From Selenomonas sp. AE3005 (GTDB lineage: Bacteria; Bacillota; Negativicutes; Selenomonadales; Selenomonadaceae): a stretch of 64,000 nucleotides of DNA. Of this stretch, positions 41,985 through 51,361 are shown one piece after another (the stretch's first letter is position 1; each line of letters begins with the position of its first letter). The position numbers and the translations under genes were made by a program. The stretch spans positions 8,072 to 72,071 of the forward strand of contig NZ_CAJODG010000016.1 in the NCBI RefSeq assembly GCF_905233635.1, in the 5' to 3' direction. The notes beneath the pieces are model-generated. The model was not told the DNA's origin. It was given only the letters and a program-made list of their open reading frames with translations, and made no database searches.

Positions 41985-43175
41985 ATGAAACAGTTAAGTC
42001 TTAAATTAGATGACCATTTATACGAAAAGCTACAAACTTATACGAAAGATAATGGCGTGTCGGTCAGCTCTGTGTTGACGGATTCTCTTATAGCGCATTT
42101 GACCCGTCAAAAGCGGGCGCAGGTGCCCCAAGGGTCTTTTACCTTTATTGATCTGTTTGCTGGTATTGGTGGCATGCGCATTGCTTACTCCAGTCAGGGA
42201 GGGGAGTGTGTTTTCTCCAGTGAATGGGATAAGTATGCGCAAAAAACTTACTTTGACAACTTTGATGAAATGCCACAAGGGGATATTACCAAGGTGGCCA
42301 GTGAGGAGGTTCCTGACCATGATATTCTGGTAGCTGGTTTCCCCTGCCAGCCGTTCAGCATTGCTGGTGTGTCCAAGAAGAACAGCATGGGGAGAGCTAC
42401 AGGGTTCCAGGACAAAACCCAGGGAACGCTTTTCTTTGATGTATGTCGTATTATTGAGGCTAAGCGTCCCAAGGCATTTATGCTGGAGAATGTCAAAAAT
42501 TTGAAAAGTCATGACAAGGGCAATACCTGGAGAATTATCAGAGAATCCTTGGACCAGCTTGATTATGAAGTCTTTGCTGATGTAATTGATGGTCAGGGCT
42601 TTGTTCCCCAGCACCGCGAACGTATCTTTATTGTCGGTTTTGATCGCAGACGCTATGGCAATTTCTTTGACTTCAGTTTTGATGTTGATGATGATAAGCC
42701 GGAAAAGGCGCCGGTACTCCGTGATATTTTACTGCCGGAAGTGGATGCGAAATATACACTGACCGATAAGCTGTGGGCGTATCTGCAGAATTATGCTGCC
42801 AAGCATAAGGCCAAGGGGAACGGCTTTGGCTATGGCATGCCGGATTTTGACAGTGTAACCCGTACGCTTAGCGCCCGTTATTACAAGGACGGTTCCGAAA
42901 TTCTCATTAACCAGGGCGAGGGGAAAAATCCCCGCCGTCTGACTCCCCGTGAATGTGCCCGCCTGCAGGGCTACCCGGAGGATTTCAAAATCACAGTGTC
43001 CGATACCCGGGCTTATAAGCAGTTCGGCAATTCCGTAGTGGTTCCCTTGGTTACCTCCATTGCCAAGCTGGTGGTGGCCAAAATGAAGGAGCTGGATGCA
43101 GCTCTTGAAAACAAAAATGAAGCAAGCGCAGAAACAGTTAAGGAAAGCAAAAAATCAATGAAACTAGGTGCGTAA
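41985..43175 (+). CDS. DNA cytosine-5 methyltransferase with N-terminal RHH-like segment
   Basis: The 396-residue enzyme has m5C motifs: I (DLFAGIGG, 56-63), IV with catalytic Cys121 (PCQPFS, 120-125), VI (ENVKN), VIII (QHRERIF) and X (FGNSVVVP). The first 40 residues (LSLKLDDHLYEKLQTYTKDN and a second helix) look like a ribbon-helix-helix DNA-binding domain, not a usual part of such enzymes. Some related methyltransferases carry their own repressor-like N-terminus. GAGGTGG precedes ATG 41985. It is paired with an EcoRII-like endonuclease one base downstream. Confidence 0.9.
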   Translation: MKQLSLKLDDHLYEKLQTYTKDNGVSVSSVLTDSLIAHLTRQKRAQVPQGSFTFIDLFAGIGGMRIAYSSQGGECVFSSEWDKYAQKTYFDNFDEMPQGDITKVASEEVPDHDILVAGFPCQPFSIAGVSKKNSMGRATGFQDKTQGTLFFDVCRIIEAKRPKAFMLENVKNLKSHDKGNTWRIIRESLDQLDYEVFADVIDGQGFVPQHRERIFIVGFDRRRYGNFFDFSFDVDDDKPEKAPVLRDILLPEVDAKYTLTDKLWAYLQNYAAKHKAKGNGFGYGMPDFDSVTRTLSARYYKDGSEILINQGEGKNPRRLTPRECARLQGYPEDFKITVSDTRAYKQFGNSVVVPLVTSIAKLVVAKMKELDAALENKNEASAETVKESKKSMKLGA

Positions 43176-43176
43176 T

Positions 43177-44364
43177 ATGGTACAAACAGAGTCTTTTAGC
43201 CAGCAGGCCATAGCTTCCGTACATAAAGGAAAACTGGCCTTTTGCAAGTTCCTGTCCGCCAATGATACCGGGCTGACGGGCGGCCATCAGTGCGGGATTT
43301 ATGTTCCCAAGCCTGCTTATTCCATCATCTTTGATGAAAAATGCGTCAAGGGTGAGAATAAGGAACGGCTGGCCAAAATCCGCTGGATGGGCGATTTTGA
43401 GACAGAAAGCAAGTTCACCTACTATGGAACGGGCACCCGCAATGAATACCGCATTACCCGTTTTGGCCGGGGCTTTGACCTCTTGAAGCCGGATAACACC
43501 GGGGCACTGGTGGTTATTGTCAAGCTGGCTGATGAGGACTATGAGGGCTGGGTGCTGGAAACCGAGGACGATATTGACGACTTCCTGGATTATTTCAGCC
43601 TGTCACCCGCAGAAACTGGCCGTCTGATTGGAACGGAAATGCTTTCTGTTGACCAGCAGGAAGAAATGAAGCTGGCGAAAATGGATGCCTTTGTCCATGC
43701 ACTCCAGGGCGATTTCCCGAAGGCCTTTGATATGTCAAAAGCCGCCCGCGATATTTACAATGATGTGTATGACCACATAGAAAATATTGTGCAGAAGCCT
43801 GACCAGAAATTGCTGGCCTGGAACAATATGGAATATGACCTGTTCCGGCGTATCGAGGAAGTGCAGTACGGTGATGTAATCCGTGGCGGTTTTGACTCCA
43901 TGCAGGCCTTTATCGACACCGCCAACAGCGTGATTAACCGCCGCAAGAGCCGTGCGGGTAAATCCCTGGAATATCACCTGGAAGCGATTTTCCAGGGAAA
44001 TAAGCTCCCCTATGAGCCGCAGGTAGTCACGGAAGAAAAGAAACGCCCGGACTTTGTTTTCCCTGGTGCCAGCGCCTACCATAACCCGGAATATCCCGCT
44101 GACAAGCTGGTGGTGCTGGGTGCCAAAACCACCTGTAAAGACCGCTGGCGGCAGGTTATCACCGAGGCTGACCGGGTAAAGACCAAGTATCTGTGTACGC
44201 TCCAGCAGGGGATTTCGCCCCAGCAGCTGCATGAAATGAAGAGCGAAAACGTGGTACTGGTAGTGCCCCAGCCGTATATTACCACCTACCCCAAAGAGTA
44301 CCGGGAGGATATATTCTCCCTGGCGAAGTTTATCCAGCTGGTGCAGGAGAAAACGGCAGTCTGA
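43177..44364 (+). CDS. Type II restriction endonuclease, EcoRII-like
   Basis: The 395-residue protein contains the EcoRII C-terminal catalytic domain. KKRPDFVFPG is followed by LVVLGAKTTCKDRWRQVITEA (about 305-325), which holds the PD-(D/E)XK-type residues. The N-terminal part (about 1-180) fits an EcoRII-type effector-binding domain, meaning two recognition copies would be needed for cleavage. EcoRII cuts CCWGG; the specificity here is an inference. ATG 43177 follows AGGTG inside the end of the methyltransferase gene. Its GC content and codon use resemble the core genome more than the next genes do. Confidence 0.88.
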   Translation: MVQTESFSQQAIASVHKGKLAFCKFLSANDTGLTGGHQCGIYVPKPAYSIIFDEKCVKGENKERLAKIRWMGDFETESKFTYYGTGTRNEYRITRFGRGFDLLKPDNTGALVVIVKLADEDYEGWVLETEDDIDDFLDYFSLSPAETGRLIGTEMLSVDQQEEMKLAKMDAFVHALQGDFPKAFDMSKAARDIYNDVYDHIENIVQKPDQKLLAWNNMEYDLFRRIEEVQYGDVIRGGFDSMQAFIDTANSVINRRKSRAGKSLEYHLEAIFQGNKLPYEPQVVTEEKKRPDFVFPGASAYHNPEYPADKLVVLGAKTTCKDRWRQVITEADRVKTKYLCTLQQGISPQQLHEMKSENVVLVVPQPYITTYPKEYREDIFSLAKFIQLVQEKTAV

Positions 44365-44377
44365 TGAGGGCTGGAAG

Positions 44378-44785
44378 ATGGACGTACTAAGCCGTGAGCA
44401 AAGACATCATAATATGAGCCATATCCGGGCGGCTGACACAAAGGCGGAAGTGCTCCTGCGTAAAGCCTTGTGGAAAAAAGGCCTGCGCTATCGCAAGAAC
44501 TACGCATCCCTGCCCGGAAAGCCGGATATTGTGCTGACCCGTCAGAAAATCGCTATCTTTGTGGATGGCGATTTTTGGCATGCGCGTGGCCATAGGGATA
44601 ATCCTGGGGAGCAGGTGGCTTCCAATAAGGAGTTCTGGCAGAAAAAACTGGCCCGAAATGTGGAACGTGACAAAGAAGTTAATGATGAATTGACCGAGGC
44701 GGGATGGTTGGTTATTCGCTTTTGGGAGAAGGATATATTAACTAATTTGGAGAAGTGTATAGCTGAAATAGAGAAATATATATAG
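44378..44785 (+). CDS. vsr: Very-short-patch repair endonuclease Vsr
   Basis: The 135-residue protein is a full-length Vsr: SREQRHHNMSHIRAADTKAEVLLRK at the start, LPGKPDIVL with the catalytic Asp, DGDFWHARG and the closing RFWEKDI. Vsr nicks beside T:G mismatches formed when methylated cytosine deaminates, commonly in the CCWGG context. That fits the m5C methyltransferase and EcoRII-like enzyme upstream. It may equally protect the second methyltransferase's sites. GAGGG precedes the ATG. Confidence 0.95.
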   Translation: MDVLSREQRHHNMSHIRAADTKAEVLLRKALWKKGLRYRKNYASLPGKPDIVLTRQKIAIFVDGDFWHARGHRDNPGEQVASNKEFWQKKLARNVERDKEVNDELTEAGWLVIRFWEKDILTNLEKCIAEIEKYI

Positions 44786-44815
44786 TTGGTTGAGAATAAG
44801 GAAGAGGGAATTAAA

Positions 44816-47650
44816 TTGGCTAAAGATTATTTTTCCAAGGAATACAGAACATGGATCAACTGGGTGGATAAACGGCTTGCTGCGGATTGGTCGTGGGATA
44901 AGATAGCCATGTGTGGAAAAGAGACAGAAGAAGAACTGGTGGCATATTTGGCAAATCAGGATCCCTTTGATTATCATGTATTCAATTTGGAAGAATGGCG
45001 GGATTTCATTTCTCTAAAGAAAGAACATGAAGAAAACTCCAGACCTATTGAAGAAATGGTGCTTGGCGCTAAAGCAGGGGTGGACGACCTGGATGTTCCG
45101 GAAGAAAAAAATTCAGCTTGGATGTTGTATAAAAATAAATTGGACGGAAATTTTCCAGGATCAGCTATAAATCAAATAGAAAAAAGCAGCAATAAAGTTC
45201 TTAATATGCTGAATGACGGCGCCGGGGATGAATACAAGGTAGTTCATGGATTGGTCATGGGTAATGTGCAGTCTGGTAAAACCGCGAATATGGAAGGTCT
45301 TATGTCCATGGCTGCAGACTATGGCTGGAATATGTTTATCATTCTGTCCGGGACAATCGAAAATCTGCGTCAGCAGACTCGTAATCGTTTTATGAGAGAT
45401 TTACAGAATGGTAATCTTACCTGGGATTATTATATTGAAAATCCTACTACCAGGAAAAATCCTCCGGATACGCTGGATTTACGCAGTGATTCCCGTAAGC
45501 GGTATGTTACGGTATGTCTGAAAAACAGCGTTCGCTTGAAAAAATTACTGACCTGGCTGAATCATGACCAAAATATTAAATCACAAATGAAAGTGTTGCT
45601 CATTGATGATGAATCTGACCAGGCAAGTATCAACACGGCCAAAATCGAGGATGAGGAAACAACACGTATTAACAGACTCATAAAGGCTATTGTGAATGGC
45701 AATACCAGTGAAAATGCCAAGCGAATTACTCCTTATAAGGCCATGAATTATGTGGCCTACACGGCTACGCCATACGGAAACTTCCTGAATGAAAGAGGCG
45801 AAGGTTCATTATATCCTTCTGATTTTATTCATGTTCTCCCCACATCTGATACATACTTTGGCCCGACGCAGATATTTGGTGACATTGTTAATGGTACTAC
45901 TGACGGTATGCCAATTATCAATACTATAACGTCTAATGTAGAGGCATTGGATAATGCTGATAAACAATCTGACACCAGTATGCTGGAAGCACTGAACGAC
46001 AGTTGGAAATCCGGCAGTGACTCTGCATTGGATATTCCGGATAGTCTGAAGGAGGCCGTCGCCTGGTTCTGTATCTGCGTGGCCATCCAGCGATACCGAA
46101 AGTCAAGAAAACCTGTGAGTATGCTGGTACATCACGACATGAAGGTGGAATATCATACAAGTATTGCCAGAGGTATTCGTCATTGGTTTGACAGTATTTC
46201 CCAGGAAAAATTTGTGGAACTGTGCCGCAAGGTATATGCAGAGCAGACTGCCAAGATGACAATTGATGCCTTTAAGCTGGCATATCGTAACTATGGCCGC
46301 ATGAGTGGTATCAATATAGATGAAGATATTAAAGATTATCCGTCCTTTGATGCCTTATATTCTTTTCTTGCAGAATTAAAGGAAAATCTGCTTCATCATA
46401 TAACGATGGACAAAAACGAGGAATTGCTATTTGACCGGGGAATACACCTGTGCGTAGATAACTGCAAGTATACTCCGATTGTCAAAGATGATGATGAAGA
46501 TAAAATCCCACATGTTCGTCTGGTGTATCCCAAAGATACAGATGAACTGGAATTTGCCCCAGCTTTCTTAGTGGTTGGCGGTAACACACTGGCGCGTGGT
46601 CTGACACTTGAAGGTCTTGTCTGTACCTATTTTTCCCGTGTGGTCAGCCAGGCAGATACGCTTATGCAGATGGGGCGCTGGTTTGGCTACCGTCGGGGCT
46701 ATGAACTCCTGCCAAGAATCTGGATGACGGAATCTGCTGTAAGCAAGTTTGAACAGCTGGCGGCGTTGGATGAACAGCTGCGCAATGATATAACGGAACG
46801 TTATTTTGATGATACGCTGACACCCGCCCAATACGGCCCGATGGTGTCCACCTGCCCCATGCTGGTAAAAATGAAGATTACAGCCAGCAACAAGATGCAG
46901 GGGGCAGTGGCTGCAGAAGCTAACTTTGCCGGTGCACATATTCAGACGGTACAGTTTGAGAACAATGATGAGATTCTGCAAAGAAATATAGATGTTGCAG
47001 ATGCCTTTATTACATCACTGGGCGAGGATAATCACAGCCTTAATGCTGGTCATGAAACTGAATATAGGGTTTGGGAAAATGTCCCCTTTGATGAAATCAA
47101 AAAGAATCTGTTTATGAAATCACATTACGAACTGACCAATATGGAAGATTTTGACTTGTTCTGTCAGTGGTATGAAAGCAAAGATTATGATTTTGCCAAC
47201 TGGACGGTTATTCTGCGAGGGAAAAAATCTACAGACAGACAGTGGCATGGCGTTGGTAAAGTCATGCGTTCACGGAGATTGTCTGGTGTCCGTAAGCCTG
47301 ATTCCTATAAGTTTACCATAGGTATACTGTCAGATCCTGGCGTATGGGATGCAGATTTAAATAATGATTATGTCGATGATCTTACCGATGCTGAAAAACT
47401 CATTTTAAATCCGTCGCAGAAGGCAAAAGCTGAAGATATCAGACAGTTGAAAAACCGTATAAGAAGCGATAAAAATAAAGATAATGTTCCACGGCTTGTT
47501 ATTTATTGTATTGATAAGGATAGTACAACCGAGGCAGCAAAAACGCGCGCACCTCTTAATACCAATGTCGATGTTATGGGCGTTGAAATATTTGTACCTG
47601 GCCAGCGGGCGGCAAACGACGTCATTACTTCTGCCGTACAAATTAAGTAA
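44816..47650 (+). CDS. Z1-domain ATPase/helicase-like protein of a MutL/MORC-type restriction system
   Basis: The 944-residue protein has a P-loop, GNVQSGKT (149-156), Walker B LLIDDESD (261-268), the block VGGNTLARGLTLEGL, and GRWFGYRRGY further on. It matches the Z1 domain (PF10593), a superfamily-II-like ATPase that comparative studies place in restriction-modification operons with MutL-type ATPases. Its activity is unproven. TTG 44816 with AGAGGG upstream is chosen; the TTG 30 bases earlier, abutting vsr, has no ribosome site. From here on the DNA is more A/T-rich than the endonuclease gene, consistent with foreign origin. Confidence 0.85.
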   Translation: MAKDYFSKEYRTWINWVDKRLAADWSWDKIAMCGKETEEELVAYLANQDPFDYHVFNLEEWRDFISLKKEHEENSRPIEEMVLGAKAGVDDLDVPEEKNSAWMLYKNKLDGNFPGSAINQIEKSSNKVLNMLNDGAGDEYKVVHGLVMGNVQSGKTANMEGLMSMAADYGWNMFIILSGTIENLRQQTRNRFMRDLQNGNLTWDYYIENPTTRKNPPDTLDLRSDSRKRYVTVCLKNSVRLKKLLTWLNHDQNIKSQMKVLLIDDESDQASINTAKIEDEETTRINRLIKAIVNGNTSENAKRITPYKAMNYVAYTATPYGNFLNERGEGSLYPSDFIHVLPTSDTYFGPTQIFGDIVNGTTDGMPIINTITSNVEALDNADKQSDTSMLEALNDSWKSGSDSALDIPDSLKEAVAWFCICVAIQRYRKSRKPVSMLVHHDMKVEYHTSIARGIRHWFDSISQEKFVELCRKVYAEQTAKMTIDAFKLAYRNYGRMSGINIDEDIKDYPSFDALYSFLAELKENLLHHITMDKNEELLFDRGIHLCVDNCKYTPIVKDDDEDKIPHVRLVYPKDTDELEFAPAFLVVGGNTLARGLTLEGLVCTYFSRVVSQADTLMQMGRWFGYRRGYELLPRIWMTESAVSKFEQLAALDEQLRNDITERYFDDTLTPAQYGPMVSTCPMLVKMKITASNKMQGAVAAEANFAGAHIQTVQFENNDEILQRNIDVADAFITSLGEDNHSLNAGHETEYRVWENVPFDEIKKNLFMKSHYELTNMEDFDLFCQWYESKDYDFANWTVILRGKKSTDRQWHGVGKVMRSRRLSGVRKPDSYKFTIGILSDPGVWDADLNNDYVDDLTDAEKLILNPSQKAKAEDIRQLKNRIRSDKNKDNVPRLVIYCIDKDSTTEAAKTRAPLNTNVDVMGVEIFVPGQRAANDVITSAVQIK

Positions 47651-47676
47651 TAACAGCACAAGGAGTGTGTCATTTA

Positions 47677-49674
47677 ATGGAAATATATGTCCTTGAACAT
47701 AATAAGATGGGACAGACTGGTGAATCGCTGCTGAAACTGATTCAGAATACTTCGCTTTCTACTGTGGATTTATTGGTCAGAGAGAGTATACAAAATAGCC
47801 TTGATGCGGCCAAACCGGATAACGGACGGTGTGTGACGGTAGATTTTCTCACAGGCGAATGTCAGCGGCAGGAACTGGATGGGATTTTTTCCGGTATAAC
47901 TGATTCTCTGAGAAAGAAATATCCTGGACAGGAAGCCTCTTATATTGCAATAAGAGATAGCGGTACAGTGGGGCTTACCGGGCCTTTGCGTGAGGCAGAG
48001 GTGTTACATGAAAAAGGCTTTGGCAACCTGCGCAAGTTGATTTATGAAATCTGTCAGGCACAACCAGAGGAAGGTAAAGGCGGCAGCTGGGGCCTCGGTA
48101 AGACCGTTTATTTCCGTGTGGGTATAGGCATAGTGCTATATTATTCCCGTGTTCAATTGGAAGATGGCTCTTATGCTTCCCGCATGGCTGCAGCCCTTAT
48201 CGAGGATAATAGTAAACCTGATTCTCTGCTGAAAATGTCAAATCAGAAAAAGGGTAATTTGTTTTGTGGTGTCGCCTGGTGGGGGGAACCGGACAAAGAA
48301 TCCAGTGATACAATGCCAATAACTGATGAGGATGAAATCGGCAGAATCCTGGATATTTTTGACATTCCACCATATATGGATGATGAAACGGGAACCACGG
48401 TCATTATTCCTTATATTGATAAACAAAAGCTCCATGATAATGCCAATAAAAAATCATTTGAGGTTTTTGACCGTTACGACCTGGAAGAAATGATTAACAT
48501 GGCTGTTCAGCGCTGGTATACGCCGCGTTTGTACAACAGCAACTATAAATATGGGCCATTCCTTGATTATCGGATTAACGGCAGTAAGCTGCGACGCCCG
48601 GACAGAGCAAAGTTCTTTGACATCATGCGCGATTTATACAACGAGGCTGAAAAAGGCGAAAAAATAGCTTTGCGTAGTGAATTTAATGGTGATACCTGTG
48701 CTGGATACCTTCATTGGCGTATTGTTTCCAGCAAGGAACTGGAAATGCTTTCACCCAATAATGCACCATCTCCTGTTGATTTCCTGCTAAAAACAAGCAA
48801 AGATGAAATGGATCAGAGCAATCCGCCTATCCTTGCGTATTGCCGTAAGGCCGGCATGATAGTGAACTATGAGCTGCGTGGTGAATGGGTATCAGGGGTT
48901 CAGCCGACAAGGGAAGATGAGTTCCTGCTGGCGTTTTTTGTCCTAAATAGCGACAATACTATGTCGAACAATACTAGCCTGACATTAGATGAATATATCC
49001 GTCAGGGTGAGAAGGCTGACCACATGTCATGGCAGGATCATGTGGTAAACGGTATGAAATATCAGGTGGTTAGCAAGCTGCATAAGCATGTAAGTAAGAA
49101 ACTGAAAGAGGTTGTGGCACCAGAGTCCACAACAACGGAAAAACGCAACGATAGTGCTTTGCAAAGAATGATGGGCTCATTTTTCCTGCCCTCACAGAAC
49201 TTTGGTCGCCTGGCAAATGCAAAAAAAGGCACATCTGGCAGTGGTACATCTGCCGGGGCTGTAAAAAATCGCAAACTGCCAGGACTTAATGACGTGAAAA
49301 TTGATTATATCAGTGAAAGTGAAATTGATATAACATGGACAGTCGTGCTGAAGAAAAAACAGAAGAATATCACACATGAAATCTTGGCCATAACATCCAC
49401 CCCGCTTCACGCCAAGGAATGGGAGGATGATAAGCATGGGATTGGTCTGCCGTTCCCTTTTAATATTGAAAAAGTGGAAGCAACTTACAAGAAAGAGCCC
49501 CTTGACTGTAACTTGATTTCCTCTAAAAAAGGTGTAAATTTTGGCTTTGAAATGGACACAAATGAGGTTACTGTGGCAAAAAAAGAGAAGAATGAAATAC
49601 ATTGTCGTATGACGGTTTATTGTAAAGATTCGTCTATTCCCTGTAGTCTTAGCATAAAGGAGGCTGCAGAATGA
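47677..49674 (+). CDS. MutL/MORC-like GHKL ATPase
   Basis: The 665-residue protein shows a GHKL ATP site: N box RESIQNSLDA (35-44), G1 box DSGTVGL (94-100) and G2 box GGSWGLGK (135-142). A long unfamiliar C-terminal half follows (about 330-665), with a charged region near 480 and a beta-rich end. Such MutL-like ATPases with Z1 partners are thought to clamp on DNA in restriction systems and to be bacterial relatives of eukaryotic MORC. ATG 47677 follows AAGGAG. It overlaps the next gene by four bases. Confidence 0.85.
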   Translation: MEIYVLEHNKMGQTGESLLKLIQNTSLSTVDLLVRESIQNSLDAAKPDNGRCVTVDFLTGECQRQELDGIFSGITDSLRKKYPGQEASYIAIRDSGTVGLTGPLREAEVLHEKGFGNLRKLIYEICQAQPEEGKGGSWGLGKTVYFRVGIGIVLYYSRVQLEDGSYASRMAAALIEDNSKPDSLLKMSNQKKGNLFCGVAWWGEPDKESSDTMPITDEDEIGRILDIFDIPPYMDDETGTTVIIPYIDKQKLHDNANKKSFEVFDRYDLEEMINMAVQRWYTPRLYNSNYKYGPFLDYRINGSKLRRPDRAKFFDIMRDLYNEAEKGEKIALRSEFNGDTCAGYLHWRIVSSKELEMLSPNNAPSPVDFLLKTSKDEMDQSNPPILAYCRKAGMIVNYELRGEWVSGVQPTREDEFLLAFFVLNSDNTMSNNTSLTLDEYIRQGEKADHMSWQDHVVNGMKYQVVSKLHKHVSKKLKEVVAPESTTTEKRNDSALQRMMGSFFLPSQNFGRLANAKKGTSGSGTSAGAVKNRKLPGLNDVKIDYISESEIDITWTVVLKKKQKNITHEILAITSTPLHAKEWEDDKHGIGLPFPFNIEKVEATYKKEPLDCNLISSKKGVNFGFEMDTNEVTVAKKEKNEIHCRMTVYCKDSSIPCSLSIKEAAE

Positions 49675-50672
49675 GTAAAAGTGCAAGTCTGAAAATGTAT
49701 AAGGTGCTGGATGATGATAACGCATCATATCTGAATTTTGCTTATCATGATTGTGAAGCCTTTTTTCGGGAAATGGGAGAAGAGGACTGGCAGCCGCTCA
49801 GCCTCTCCAAGAGTGGTAGTGCCACGGATAATATTTATAACATCGAAGGCGAAGATAACTGGAATCCGGAAACATGTGAAATCCGTTTGGTGCAGGAGAT
49901 AACCCTGCATAATTTGCGGGAACTTTTCAGAACGGATGAAAATCCAAAACCATTGATGCCTGTAGCGTTGGAAAATGACATTTTGGGCATTACGGCTGTC
50001 TGGTGGTCCGATAAATCACGTATTCGCGGCTGTCAATATATTGGTGAAATGTGTTACAATGATGTGGCGGCCGATGGCGACTGTACTTATACTTTGGATA
50101 TGAAATTCCCTGCAGGTCAGCTGGCCGGCCAGTTGGAAGTATTTTATAAGCTCTATATGAAGGAGCCGGGAGAAAAGCGCCTGCCGGGATTTGCCCATGA
50201 ATGTGGCGTCATTCTAGGAGATTTAGGCACTTCTCTTATTTTACAGATTGATGGCGAGGGGGCTTTGTTCCCCGTATCTACCGTTTCTGCTGATAAGGAA
50301 CCGCTGTGGTGGACGGAGATAAACATTGATGATCCCTTTGAGGATAGTTTTACGGAAGAGTATTTTTCTTTGGTATTAAACGATGCCCACCCAGATTACA
50401 AAGAATTGAAAAAGCGCAGTGGGGCTTTTAGCGCACTATATCACGAAGTTTTTGCCAGTGCCCTGGAGGAACTGTTTATTGTCCTGCGCCGCGATTATGG
50501 TGAAAAATTCGATGCTATTGACTCGACCGATGTTGTGCCCGGGACGATTGCCCATGCAGCCCTTTACATGATTAAGACCTTTGATATTCAGATGGATGCA
50601 GATATTACTACGCTGCATTCGTCAATACGCAAGGCCGTATACAAACAGCTGAAGGGGGCAACTAAGATATGA
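49671..50672 (+). CDS. Uncharacterised component of the restriction island
   Basis: I do not recognise this 333-residue protein. It looks soluble, with a beta-rich N-terminal 230 residues (for example IRLVQEITLHNLRELF; CTYTLDMKFPAG) and a helical C-terminus (about 250-330). No catalytic motif stands out. It overlaps both neighbours by four bases (ATGA), which implies tight co-translation with the GHKL ATPase and the next protein, so it is probably a subunit of the same complex. Confidence 0.6.
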   Translation: MSKSASLKMYKVLDDDNASYLNFAYHDCEAFFREMGEEDWQPLSLSKSGSATDNIYNIEGEDNWNPETCEIRLVQEITLHNLRELFRTDENPKPLMPVALENDILGITAVWWSDKSRIRGCQYIGEMCYNDVAADGDCTYTLDMKFPAGQLAGQLEVFYKLYMKEPGEKRLPGFAHECGVILGDLGTSLILQIDGEGALFPVSTVSADKEPLWWTEINIDDPFEDSFTEEYFSLVLNDAHPDYKELKKRSGAFSALYHEVFASALEELFIVLRRDYGEKFDAIDSTDVVPGTIAHAALYMIKTFDIQMDADITTLHSSIRKAVYKQLKGATKI

Positions 50673-51361
50673 AATGGCGACACATGCAAGTAAAAGCTGC
50701 TACCGAAGCTGTGGAGCGAATGAAGTCAGGGTGGATGCCGGAAGTTTCCTTGGATGAAAGATATCAGCGTATGCAGCAAAGAATTCGTGACGCATGGGTT
50801 GAAGCAAATGAAAATTTCCAGTCAGGAGATAATAAAGATACATATATGCGTGACCTGGAATTTGGCTTGCGGTTATATGCAATTTTTTCCAAAGGCGAAT
50901 TTGCAATGGCACCGCGCATTGCATCAGATATTGAGGTATGGCGCTATATATCTATAAATGTAGTTCCGGAAATAGTAAAAGAGCGCTGGCCTAAAGAATC
51001 AAGCTGGGACGACCGGTTTTATCGTAAGACGAACCGCATATACTTAAAAGTGCTTTGGTGGTATATATATCTTTCCTGGCAGGGGGATGATGAGCATACC
51101 TATGCGGTGCTGGAAGCCAATAACGCGGATACTATTGCACAGCTGGTAGAACGTTCGGGCGCACATGGGTATAATCTTGATTTGTACAGGAAAATCATGG
51201 TACGCCATTTCTGCCAGGAAGAATCAGAGCGTAGCATGATAATGTTCCGTAAGGTAATGAAATTACATACTGCAAGGATTCGTACACGGCAGCCGGAAAT
51301 GTTGCCGGGCGGGGTGAATCAGTATGTTGAGGAGTTGTATGCATATTTTAACGAAGAATAA
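50669..51361 (+). CDS. Uncharacterised helical protein, DUF6339-like
   Basis: The 230-residue protein is strongly helical and rich in Trp/Tyr/Arg. The central block (LKVLWWYIYLSWQGD, about 128-142, then LVERSGAHGYNLDLYRKIM) resembles, from memory, proteins annotated as DUF6339. The match is uncertain. No membrane helix or catalytic motif is obvious. It overlaps the previous gene by four bases and the second methyltransferase gene by 23 bases, so it belongs to the same unit. Confidence 0.55.
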   Translation: MKWRHMQVKAATEAVERMKSGWMPEVSLDERYQRMQQRIRDAWVEANENFQSGDNKDTYMRDLEFGLRLYAIFSKGEFAMAPRIASDIEVWRYISINVVPEIVKERWPKESSWDDRFYRKTNRIYLKVLWWYIYLSWQGDDEHTYAVLEANNADTIAQLVERSGAHGYNLDLYRKIMVRHFCQEESERSMIMFRKVMKLHTARIRTRQPEMLPGGVNQYVEELYAYFNEE

